Below, one piece after another: positions 26,350-34,368 of a DNA stretch of 64,000 nt (position 1 is its first letter; every line of letters starts with the position of its first letter). Origin of the DNA: SH-MAG3 sp035461245 (GTDB taxonomy: Bacteria > Gemmatimonadota > Gemmatimonadetes > Longimicrobiales > RSA9); assembly GCA_035461245.1 (NCBI GenBank), contig DATHVP010000025.1:1-64000 (forward strand). The letters run 5' to 3'. The position numbers were made by a program, and so were the translations under genes. The notes beneath the pieces are model-generated. The model saw only the letters and a program-made list of their open reading frames with translations. It was not told where the DNA came from and did not search any database.

Positions 26350-27989
26350 GCGCGGGCGTCCATGCGTGAGGTGGCGAACTGCATCGCGGCCAGGACGGCG
26401 CTCACGATGGTGACGAGGATGACGCACAGCGCGGCAGCCCGGGCCAGGTCCGCATTCTCCACGAAGCCCAGGATGGATACGGTGACCAGGTTCCACTGCC
26501 CCGAGACAACGAAGATGACGGCGGACACCGCCGTGATGCTCCGTACGAACGCATGGGCCAGCCCGGCGAACACCGCGGGCGCCGCGAGGGGCAGCGCCAC
26601 ACGCCGCCAGGTGACCAGCGGCGTGGCCCCGAGACTTGCCGAACTCTCCTCGATGGCGGGATCCACCTGCGCAATACCGTTGCGGCCCGCTTCCAGGCTC
26701 ACCGGTATGCTGCGGAACACGAAGAGCAGCACGATGATGGCCGCCGTGCCGGTGAGTTGCAGCGGCGGGCTGTTGAAGGCGAGGACATAGCCGATGCCGA
26801 CGACGGTGCCGGGCACGGCGAAGGTCAGCATCGCCAATGTCGCCAGCAGCCCCTGCCCGGTGAAGCGGCGGCGGGTGAGGACCCAGGCAGCGCCCATGCC
26901 GATGATGCCGGTGACGGGCGTCGCTATGGCGGCCAGCACCACGGAGTCGGTGAGTGCGCCGCCGGCCTGCCGCAGTGCGCCGGCATAGTTGCCGAAGGTC
27001 AGCTCACCGGGCACGCCCCAGACCTGCACGAACGAGCCGTACAGCACGGCGCCGTAGAAGAGGCATACGGCACTCCCGAGGAGGACGAAGGACAGCGCCG
27101 CGAACGTGCGCGCACCGGGCCCGGTGTGCAGCCGTCGCAGGGCAGACGGCCGGCCTGTCACCGTGGCGAACGTCGTGCGCTGCACGTAGAAGCGCTGCAC
27201 GAAGAAGGCGGTGAGCGCCGGCACCAGCAGCAGGATGGCCAGCACGGCACCGCCGGCGGTGTCGAACTCGCCGGTGATGCGCAGGAACGCGGCGACGGAG
27301 AGCACGCGGAAGTCGCCGCCCAGGATGAGCGGGTTGCCGAAATCCGCCAGCGACTCGATGAACATGAGGAGCATGGACGACAGGAGGCCAGGCACGGCCA
27401 GTGGCAGCACGATGTCGCGGAACACGCGGTACGGCGTGGCGCCCTGGGCCTGCGCCGCCTCCTCCAGTGACGGGTCCATGCCCGCCAGTGTGCCCAGCAG
27501 CAGCAGCATGGAGAGCGGGAAGAACGTCAGGGTCTGGACCAGGACCAGGCCGCCGAAGCCGTAGATCTCCACGCCTGTGCCGAACAGCGGCTCCAGCACG
27601 CTCCGCGTGATCACCCCATTGCGACCGAGCAGCATGATGGCCGCCAGCGCGATCATGAATGGCGGCGCGAGCATGGGCAGCATCGCGACGAACCGGAACG
27701 CACGCCGGCCTGGCACCGCCACCATGGTGATGGTGTACGCCGCGGCGAACCCCGCCACGGTGCCGGTCACGGCCACCGTCGCCGCCAGGCGCAGGCTGTT
27801 CCAGAGCGGCACGAGGGCGCCGTGCCGCGTCAGCATGGTGCGCCACGTCTCCAGCGTCCATCCGCCGTCCTGCACCACTGACGCCATCAGCACGCGCAGC
27901 AGCGGCAGCGCCACGAAGAGCAGCAGCAGGGCAAACAGCCCGAGCACCACCGCGAACGTGGCAGGCTCCCGCTGCGCCAGCCGCTTCAT
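26346..27989 (-). CDS. ABC importer permease, double-domain iron type
   Basis: The product is 547 aa and contains two fused permease domains, each with about six helices and an EAA-type loop: EEAAQAQGATPYRVFRDIVLP in the first half and EESSASLGATPLVTWRRVALP in the second. This duplicated layout is typical of FbpB/AfuB-like iron(III) permeases. It lies between the binding-protein gene and the ATPase gene with the ATPase start overlapping its stop. It should form the whole membrane channel of the importer. Confidence 0.94.
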
Positions 27990-28000
27990 GGCTGGGCTGC

Positions 28001-28076
28001 GGCCGTCACCGGCCGGCGCGGGCCGTCACTGCCGGTGACAGGCGGGTGAGGGTCGCCAGGGGCCGTCACCGGCCGG
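28001..28076. repeat. Short GGCCGTCACCGGCCGG repeats
   Basis: The 16-mer occurs at 28001-28016 and 28061-28076, with a diverged copy beginning at 28021. The last copy overlaps the 3' end of the binding-protein gene. Each copy is partly self-complementary, so the gap between the binding-protein and permease genes can form alternative hairpins, which often tune the relative yield of binding protein and permease. Confidence 0.5.
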
Positions 28077-29067
28077 TAAGCTGACGCCAGCGGCCCAGGA
28101 TGGCCGGCTGGTCGCGGGCGGCCTGCTCCGGGTCGTAGCGGATCACGTTCAGCGCGTCGCCCGTGACAGTGCCTTCTGCCATCTGCGCGGACGGATTGAT
28201 GGGCACCCGATAGAACTCGGCGAGGAGGTCCTGGGCCTGGCGGCCGAGCAGCCAGTCCACGAACTGCGCCGCCAGCTCCGGCTGGCGGCCGCCCCGGACC
28301 AGCGCGACGGCGCCGACCTCCGGCGGGGTGCCGTCCCCGGGCATGCCCAGCACCACCGGGTAGCCACGCTCGACGCCCTTCTTCAGGATGTCGTGGGCGA
28401 ACGCTATGCCGACACCCGCCTCGCCCATGCCGACCTGCGTCACCGCCGCGGTGCCCGAGCTGTTGTAGCGCTGGACCTGCCCGTCAAGCTGGCGGATGTA
28501 CTCCCAGCCCGCGTCCTCGCCCATGAGCTCCAGCAGCGCAACGACCAGTACGTACGCCGTGCCCGACGTGTATGGGTACGCCACACTGATGTGGCCCCGG
28601 AGGCGCGGGTCCAGCAGCGCGTCCCACGAGCGGGGGCACGCCATCTGACGCTCCGCCAGGAATTGCTCGTTGCAGATGAACCCGATGAAGCCGCGGTAGA
28701 AGCCGGTCCACGCGTCGCCAGCACCGCGGGCATCGTCCGGCAGCGTGAAATCGAGTTCCGGTGCGTACGGCTCCAGCAGCCCGCGCTGCGCCGCCACGAT
28801 GAACTCGGGGGCGGGCCCGCCGAACCAGACGGAGACCTGCGGGTTGTTCCGCTCCGCTTCCAGCCGGGCCAGCGCCTCGCCGGCGGACAGGCGCACCCAG
28901 CGCACGCGCACGCCCGTCTCCCGCTGGAACGCGTCCACGTAGCGGGGCGCCTCCTGTGAATCGAGGCTCGTGTACAGGTGCAGCACATTGTCGCTGCGGC
29001 TGCAGGAAAGGCCTGCGGCCGCGCAGGCCAGGGCAGCAGCAGCAAAGAGGCGGATGCGCAGAGTCAT
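28066..29067 (-). CDS. Extracellular solute-binding lipoprotein (Fe3+-type)
   Basis: The product is 333 aa from ATG at 29067. A lipoprotein signal (AAALACAAAGLSCSRSD) precedes a type II periplasmic binding fold: NVLHLYTSLDSQEAPRYVDAFQRETG, VWFGGPAPEFIVAAQRG, HISVAYPYTSGTAYVL and an aspartate/tyrosine-rich cleft. Such proteins carry ferric iron or small organics such as aminoethylphosphonate to the permease. It is the first gene of the importer set, 76 nt upstream of the permease gene, and is divergent from the M14 gene. Confidence 0.9.
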   Translation of the reverse strand: MTLRIRLFAAAALACAAAGLSCSRSDNVLHLYTSLDSQEAPRYVDAFQRETGVRVRWVRLSAGEALARLEAERNNPQVSVWFGGPAPEFIVAAQRGLLEPYAPELDFTLPDDARGAGDAWTGFYRGFIGFICNEQFLAERQMACPRSWDALLDPRLRGHISVAYPYTSGTAYVLVVALLELMGEDAGWEYIRQLDGQVQRYNSSGTAAVTQVGMGEAGVGIAFAHDILKKGVERGYPVVLGMPGDGTPPEVGAVALVRGGRQPELAAQFVDWLLGRQAQDLLAEFYRVPINPSAQMAEGTVTGDALNVIRYDPEQAARDQPAILGRWRQLTGR

Positions 29068-29175
29068 GGCTGGCGAAGATACAGCGCGCGGCCGACACAT
29101 TCCATGACTGTTGCCCCGGCGGCCACGTGCGGGCTAATCTCACAGCCGACCGACCCTCCAGAAAGGAAGATCTCG

Positions 29176-31137
29176 ATGCGACGCTGCAGCCGCCTCGTCC
29201 TCGCCGTCATGCTCGTCGCCGGCTCTGCCGGCCTCCTGACGGCGACCCCTGAAGCTCACGCCCAGACGGCGACCCCGGTGCTCAACCCCGACCCGTTCCC
29301 GCCGGAGTCTGAGCGCAACCCGAACGTGTACTCCGTCGGTGCCCGACGGGACGGCCGCAGCACGTTCCCCCGCGTGCGGCACCCGGAAGTGGAGTACGAG
29401 GCGGGCGACGTCCTGACCTGGGACAAGTACCACACCGTGGATGTCATGTACACGTGGATGAAGCGGTGGGCGGAGCGGTACCCGAACATCGTGGAGATCT
29501 ACGAGATCGGCCGCAGCTTCGAGGGCCGGCCCATCCTGCAGATGACGCTGACGAACCGGTCCACGGGCGCGGCGACGGACAAGCCGGCGGCGTACTTCGA
29601 GGGCGGCCGCCACAGCGGCGAGATCACGTCCAGCGAGTCGGTGCTCTGGCTGGCCCAGCACCTGGTGGAGAATTACGGCCGTGATGCGGAGATCACGCGG
29701 CTGCTGGACACGAAGGCAGTCTACCTGCGGCCGCAGAACAACCCCGACGGCTCGAACCTCTACCTGCACACGGCGCAGGCAAACCGGAGCAGTGTGCGGC
29801 CGGTGGACCAGGACGGCGACGGCTTCTTCGACGAGGACCCGAACAACGACATCGATGGCGACGGCGTCATCAGCCAGATGCGGTGGCGGCCGGCGAACCC
29901 GTCCGAGGCGACGCACGTGCTGGACGAGCGGGACCCGTCCGGGCGGCTCATGCGGCCGGCCCGGTCCGGTGAGACCGCCATCTGGCGCGTGATGAGCGAA
30001 TGCATTGACGATGACGGCGACGGCCGCTGGTGCGAGGACGGCATCGGTGGACTCGACCTGCACCGGAACTACCCCACGAACTGGCGTCCCATGCCCGGCG
30101 GCGATGCCACGGGCCGGGGCTGGACGCAGGGCGGCGCCGGCGAGTACCCGCTGTCGGAACCGGAGACGCGCTCCGTCGTGCTCTGGCTGCTGGCCAACCC
30201 GAACATCTCGGTGGTGAACTCCATGGACACGCGTGTGCCCATGCACCTGCGGCCGCCGTCAACGTCCCGGGACATCGAGAGCATGTTCCCCGAGGACCTG
30301 CGCTATTACGAGTACTTCGACTCGCTGGGCCTGACCATCACCGACTACCCGTGGGCTGGCGACGTCTACTGGACGTACTCCACCCGCAACGTGCCCGACG
30401 AGATGCTCGAGGAAGCGCGCGGCAACCCGCTGTTCGGGCACGGCCCCGACTTCGGCTACTTCTCCTACGGCTCCATCTGGTACGGCGACGAGCTGTGGGG
30501 CAACGGCATGCACATAGACATGGATGGCGACGGCCGTCGCGACCAGTACGATGCCCTGCTCTGGGACGACGAGTACAACGAGGGCCGCGGCTTCAAGCGG
30601 TGGACGCCCGCGGTGCATCCGGTGTTCGGCGAGGTGGAGATCGGCGGGTTCCATCCCAAGTTCTTCTCCCAGAACGGGCCGCCCCACGTACTCGAGGAGT
30701 GGGCCGCCAACCAGGCCCTGTTCAACCTGCAGATGGCGCTGCACCTGCCCGAACTCGAGTGGCAGGAGCCGCAGGTCCGCCAGATCGCAAGTGACGGCGA
30801 CAGCACGACGTACGAGGTGACCGTCCGCTGGCGCAACGCCGGCCGCCTGCCCACGGCGCTGAAGCAGGCCCAGCTCGTGAAGATCGTGCAGGAGGATCGG
30901 GCATACCTGCGCGTGCCCCAGGAACTGACCCGGGGGCCGCAGCCCGCCGTGCGAGTGGTAGCACCCACGGGCCGCGGTGGTGCGTACTTCGCCGGCTGGA
31001 CCGAGCCCGGCGAAACGAACACGGCCACGTTCCAGGTGCGGACGTACGGTGTGCCCGGTGCGCGGTTCGACGCCGAGATCCTGTCCACCCGCGGCGGTGT
31101 GCTGCGGCGGGAAATATCGGTGGGGAGTCCGCGCTGA
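29176..31137 (+). CDS. M14-family zinc carboxypeptidase with altered metal site
   Basis: The product is 653 aa from ATG at 29176 (GAAAGGAAG upstream). Residues 1-30 form a signal peptide (ending AHAQ). The M14 domain spans about 80-560. Zinc ligands H146 and E149 are in GGRHSGE; NNPDG and LDLHRNYP are recognisable substrate-site segments, and the catalytic Glu is likely in FGEVEIGG. The third zinc His, expected where the sequence reads SMDTRVPMHLRP, appears as D351. Three Asp/Gly-rich stretches (DQDGDG, DIDGDG, DMDGDG) resemble calcium-binding loops. The C-terminal 90 residues look like a beta-sandwich. It is probably secreted to the periplasm or outside. Confidence 0.9.
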   Translation: MRRCSRLVLAVMLVAGSAGLLTATPEAHAQTATPVLNPDPFPPESERNPNVYSVGARRDGRSTFPRVRHPEVEYEAGDVLTWDKYHTVDVMYTWMKRWAERYPNIVEIYEIGRSFEGRPILQMTLTNRSTGAATDKPAAYFEGGRHSGEITSSESVLWLAQHLVENYGRDAEITRLLDTKAVYLRPQNNPDGSNLYLHTAQANRSSVRPVDQDGDGFFDEDPNNDIDGDGVISQMRWRPANPSEATHVLDERDPSGRLMRPARSGETAIWRVMSECIDDDGDGRWCEDGIGGLDLHRNYPTNWRPMPGGDATGRGWTQGGAGEYPLSEPETRSVVLWLLANPNISVVNSMDTRVPMHLRPPSTSRDIESMFPEDLRYYEYFDSLGLTITDYPWAGDVYWTYSTRNVPDEMLEEARGNPLFGHGPDFGYFSYGSIWYGDELWGNGMHIDMDGDGRRDQYDALLWDDEYNEGRGFKRWTPAVHPVFGEVEIGGFHPKFFSQNGPPHVLEEWAANQALFNLQMALHLPELEWQEPQVRQIASDGDSTTYEVTVRWRNAGRLPTALKQAQLVKIVQEDRAYLRVPQELTRGPQPAVRVVAPTGRGGAYFAGWTEPGETNTATFQVRTYGVPGARFDAEILSTRGGVLRREISVGSPR

Positions 31138-31631
31138 ACGCGCGGACGGGCGATATGGCACGGGCGACGTACGGGCGACCCGGTACGGGCAACCTGGCGC
31201 GGGCGACGTACGGGCGCCCGGCACGGGCGCTTCGCGGGCGGCCGGACGGCGTGGCGCTGCCCCAAACCCGGCGACGGCGGAGAGGCAGGCTCACGCGGGG
31301 GCACGGCCGGCGTTACGGCGTGCGGTTGGGCAGGCCGCGGAGCCGGACTCGCTCCAGACCTGCGACAGACCGGTAGGTGCAGCGTCGCAGAGTCGGGCAG
31401 CGTTATGCTGCAAAAATGCCGCAGAGTCGACAAAGTAGCCGTGGGGCACTGTGGATTGGCGACCCTGCGGCAGGCAACGCCGAAGTCGCCGGCCAGGAAC
31501 CGCACCTGCTTTGTGCAGTCCTCGACGCCTCTCGCCGTGAGCCGTCCGCCCCGACGTAAGCCGTCGCCGGCGGCTGTCTCCGGCCGGTCGTCGCCCGTAC
31601 CACATTGCCCGCATCACCATTAGATTCCATC
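31138..31631. other. Intergenic region with decayed-looking repeats
   Basis: The 494 bases between M14 and DUF4159 genes contain no gene I can support. The left part is built from a 39-bp imperfect tandem repeat (separate entry) and similar GGGCG blocks. The right part is moderately GC-rich and presumably holds the DUF4159 promoter, but I see no convincing -35/-10 pair. Confidence 0.55.
31161..31231 (+). repeat. 39-bp imperfect tandem repeat
   Basis: CGGGCGACGTACGGGCG occurs at 31161-31177 and again at 31200-31216, each followed by CCCGG(T/C)ACGGGC. Two units of about 39 bp are present. It starts 24 nt after the carboxypeptidase stop and has no coding role that I can see. Confidence 0.6.
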
Positions 31632-32474
31632 ATGCTCCGCAGAGAATTTCTTCGTCGATTCGGCGCCATGGCCGGCGCTGGCGTGGCCGGTGCGGCGGTC
31701 CTGCCCGGCCTCGGCGTGACGGGCGTTTCGGCGCAGGGCGGTTTGTCAGCAGGCCCTGCGGCGGGTGGCCCGGGTGGCGCCGCCGCGGCGGGCGCCGGCA
31801 CGACCGGCGGCGCGACGGCAGGCGCCAGCTCGACCGGCGCCGCCGGCCGCCTGCGTCACCACGAGTTCGTGTTCGCCCGCCTGCGCTACGACTCCGGCGA
31901 CTGGGACTACAACCCCAAGGTGTGCGCGAACGTGCTGGACGCCGTGCTCCAGTACACGCAGATCCCCGTGTACCAGCAGGAAGTCGTCATCACGGCGGAC
32001 TCGGAGGAACTGCCGGCCTACCCGTTCCTCTTCATGACGGGCCACAAGCTGGTGCGCTTCAACGAGCGCGAGCGGGCGGGACTGGTGCGCTTCGTCCGCA
32101 GCGGCGGCCTGCTCTTCTCCGACGACTGCAACCACGACATCGAGGGGCTCTACGCCAAGTCCTTCGAGGCGGAGATGCACCGCACGTTCACCGGCCCCGG
32201 CGTGCTGGACAGGCTGCCCAACAGCCACCCGCTCTACAGCGCGTTCTTCCGCTTTCCTGACGGCCCACCCCAGACCAGCCACGAACTCAACGGCTGGGGT
32301 GACAACATGGTCCACGACTACCTGCGCGGCATCGAGCACCGCAACCGCCTGGGCGTGCTGTACTCGAACAAGGACTACGGCTGCGAGTGGGACTACGACT
32401 GGCGTAACAAGCGCTTCCGGCGGGACGACAACACCCGGTTCGCCGTCAATATCGTGGTCTACTCGATGACGTGA
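31632..32474 (+). CDS. Tat-exported DUF4159 protein
   Basis: The product is 280 aa. It starts MLRREFLRRFGAMAGAG, a twin-arginine signal, followed by an Ala/Gly-rich linker (residues 40-78). The DUF4159 domain runs from about 82 to the end: FVFARLRYDSGDWDYNP, FLFMTGHKLVRFNERERAGL, GGLLFSDDCNHD and TRFAVNIVVYSMT. The fold is related to ThuA/glutamine-amidotransferase-like domains; activity is unknown. DUF4159 genes are often linked to MoxR/DUF58/BatA operons; here such an operon lies next door but converges from the other strand. Confidence 0.9.
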   Translation: MLRREFLRRFGAMAGAGVAGAAVLPGLGVTGVSAQGGLSAGPAAGGPGGAAAAGAGTTGGATAGASSTGAAGRLRHHEFVFARLRYDSGDWDYNPKVCANVLDAVLQYTQIPVYQQEVVITADSEELPAYPFLFMTGHKLVRFNERERAGLVRFVRSGGLLFSDDCNHDIEGLYAKSFEAEMHRTFTGPGVLDRLPNSHPLYSAFFRFPDGPPQTSHELNGWGDNMVHDYLRGIEHRNRLGVLYSNKDYGCEWDYDWRNKRFRRDDNTRFAVNIVVYSMT

Positions 32475-32493
32475 GACGGGATCGGGATCTTAA

Positions 32494-32693
32494 CGGACTC
32501 GGGATCGGGATCGTAAACGTAAACGTAAACGGGATCGTTCACCGTCCCAGATCGAGCCGCCCGACCAGACCCGACCGCCGGAAAAAGAACGGGGCGGGCC
32601 CGCCCTCACGGCAGCCCGCCCCGCTCACATCTGTTCCTGTTTCGTCAACGTCTACGTTAAACGTTTACGTTTACGATCCCGATCCCGAATCCG
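32494..32693. repeat. 31-bp inverted repeat flanking a terminator
   Basis: 32494-32524 is the reverse complement of 32663-32693 with one mismatch in 31. Each arm is built from GGGATC and GTAAAC microrepeats, and a further GGGATCGGGATC copy sits at 32478-32490. The arms enclose 138 bp with a GC-rich hairpin in the middle. The element fills the gap between the convergent DUF4159 and TldD genes. Confidence 0.8.
32581..32623 (-). terminator. Rho-independent terminator after TldD gene
   Basis: CGGGGCGGG (32590-32598) pairs with CCCGCCCCG (32615-32623). On the minus strand the stem is followed by TTCTTTTTCC, a good T-tract, so it should end the TldE-TldD transcript. The plus-strand side has only a mild T-rich tail. 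Confidence 0.75.
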
Positions 32694-32696
32694 TCC

Positions 32697-34343
32697 CTAC
32701 ATGTACGCACCACCCACCATGATATTGCGGACCAGCAGCCACGGCGATCCGTGGGACACGGCCTGGCTCTGGGTGGGCTGGCCCTTGGCGTCGCCCTGGG
32801 TACCGTGCATCTCCCACTGGTCGGGGCCGCTGACGGCATCGAGGTTCGCCCAGAAATCGGTTGTGATGGCGTTGTAGGCGACGTCGGTGACCATGCGCGT
32901 GATCTGGCCGTTCTTGATCTCCCAGAACGCATGGCCGCCGAACTGGCCGTTGTAGCGCTGCTGGTCGATGGAGTAGCTGCCGCGGCCGTCGATGAGGACG
33001 CCGTCGCGGACGTCGGCGACCATCTCCTGCCACGTCGGCGATCCCGGCGGGCCCGCGTCCACGTGCACGTTGGGCATGCGCAGGAACGGGTACTGCTGCC
33101 ACGTCGTCGCGTAGGTGCAGCCGCGGCTGAAGTCCTCGCCGACGAAGTGTGCTGTCTCGCGGTTCGTCTGGAGCCCGACGAGGATGCCGTCCCGGACGAT
33201 GGGCCACTCGGTGGTCCTGACGCCGTCGTCGTCATAACCGGTGGAGGCCAGGCCCTGGCTGTTCCGGTCGGCGGTGACGTTGAAGATCTCGGAGCCGTAC
33301 TTCAGGCGACCCACATCCTCCAGCTTGATGAATGACGTGCCGGCGTAGTTCGCCTCGTAGCCGACGATGCGGTCCAGTTCCGTGGCGTGGCCGACGATCT
33401 CGTGGATGGTCAGCATGGCGTGGGACGGCGACAGGATCAGGTCCCGCAGGCCGGGCGAACCCAGCGGCTGGGCCGTACACATCTCCACGGCCTCGTTGGC
33501 CACGCGCTCCGCCGCTTCCAGCAGCCCCGAATTCGCAGCGACTTCCCAGCCACCCATCATGGCCTGGCCCGGATAGTTGCGGGTGCGGGTGACATCGCCG
33601 ACGCGGGCGGTAACGCTGAGCGTCGGGGTGAGCATGTAGTTTTCCTGCTCGATGTAGGAGCCCTCCGAGGACGCGAAGTAGCGCCACTCGTAGACGGGCC
33701 GGCCGGCGACCTGCACGCGCGTGACGCCGTCCACGCCCGACGCGGCGTCAACGATGGCCTGGGCCCACGCCTGCTTGTCCGTCTCCGACACGTCCATGGG
33801 ATTGATGACCAGGGGCGTGACATAGTGCTCGACGTAGGGGTCCACCGGCGTCAGGCGGACGTCCTCCTTCTTGGCGATGGCACTGGCCCGCGCCACTTCC
33901 ACCGCCATGCGCGTGATGCGCCGGATCTCGTCCTCCGTTACGATGGGGCTGCTGGCGAAGCCCCACACACCGCTGTGGATGACGCGTACGCCGAAGCCGG
34001 CGGCCTGCCGCTCGTTGGGCTCCGGCACGCCCTCATCCCCGCCACCGCCGCCGCCACCGCCACCACCGAAGCCGCCACCACCGCCACCACCACCCGGCCC
34101 GCCCTGGCCGAACACGGCCACGCCGCCGGGCAGGTTGCGACGGAACGTGAAGCGGACGTCGGCATAGCTGCAACCGGCGGTGCGGGCCTCTGCCAGGACG
34201 ATGTCCGACAGGCCGCGGAAGCGCGAGTCGGCCGCCCGTCCGCGGGGGCTGTCCGCGATGAGCTGCGCCACCAGGTCATGGGAGTACATGCTGAGTGCGC
34301 CGGCCCCCATGGCGGCGATGAAACTGCGTCGAGTCGGGCTCAT
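32697..34343 (-). CDS. tldD: TldD-type metalloprotease subunit with Tat-like signal
   Basis: The product is 548 aa. An N-terminal twin-arginine-type leader (SPTRRSFIAAMGAGALS) is followed by a TldD/PmbA fold. The zinc-binding motif HEIVGH is at 314-319, with the downstream TldD blocks AGTSFIKLEDVGRLKYGS and YNGQFGGHAFWEIKNG. Residues 81-102 are nearly all glycine, an insertion not seen in cytosolic TldD. TldD pairs with TldE to make a protease of broad specificity towards unfolded peptides. The TldE-like gene is 25 nt upstream on the same strand. Export of only one of the pair would be odd; the leader may be a mis-predicted anchor. Confidence 0.9.
   Translation of the reverse strand: MSPTRRSFIAAMGAGALSMYSHDLVAQLIADSPRGRAADSRFRGLSDIVLAEARTAGCSYADVRFTFRRNLPGGVAVFGQGGPGGGGGGGGFGGGGGGGGGGDEGVPEPNERQAAGFGVRVIHSGVWGFASSPIVTEDEIRRITRMAVEVARASAIAKKEDVRLTPVDPYVEHYVTPLVINPMDVSETDKQAWAQAIVDAASGVDGVTRVQVAGRPVYEWRYFASSEGSYIEQENYMLTPTLSVTARVGDVTRTRNYPGQAMMGGWEVAANSGLLEAAERVANEAVEMCTAQPLGSPGLRDLILSPSHAMLTIHEIVGHATELDRIVGYEANYAGTSFIKLEDVGRLKYGSEIFNVTADRNSQGLASTGYDDDGVRTTEWPIVRDGILVGLQTNRETAHFVGEDFSRGCTYATTWQQYPFLRMPNVHVDAGPPGSPTWQEMVADVRDGVLIDGRGSYSIDQQRYNGQFGGHAFWEIKNGQITRMVTDVAYNAITTDFWANLDAVSGPDQWEMHGTQGDAKGQPTQSQAVSHGSPWLLVRNIMVGGAYM
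34038..34103 (-). repeat. Polyglycine-coding repeat in TldD gene
   Basis: Repeated CCACCG/CCGCCA units encode a glycine run interrupted by a P and an F. The codon mix (GGT and GGC alternating) makes a 6-bp microsatellite-like tract that could change length by slippage in steps of three without breaking the frame. Confidence 0.7.
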
Positions 34344-34368
34344 GATGTAATTTTCTCCGCTGGTTCGG

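Noticed and set aside
29140..30246. 368-codon minus-strand frame opposite the M14 gene
   Set aside because: Antisense shadow of a clear M14 gene, His/Arg/Val-rich with no domain.
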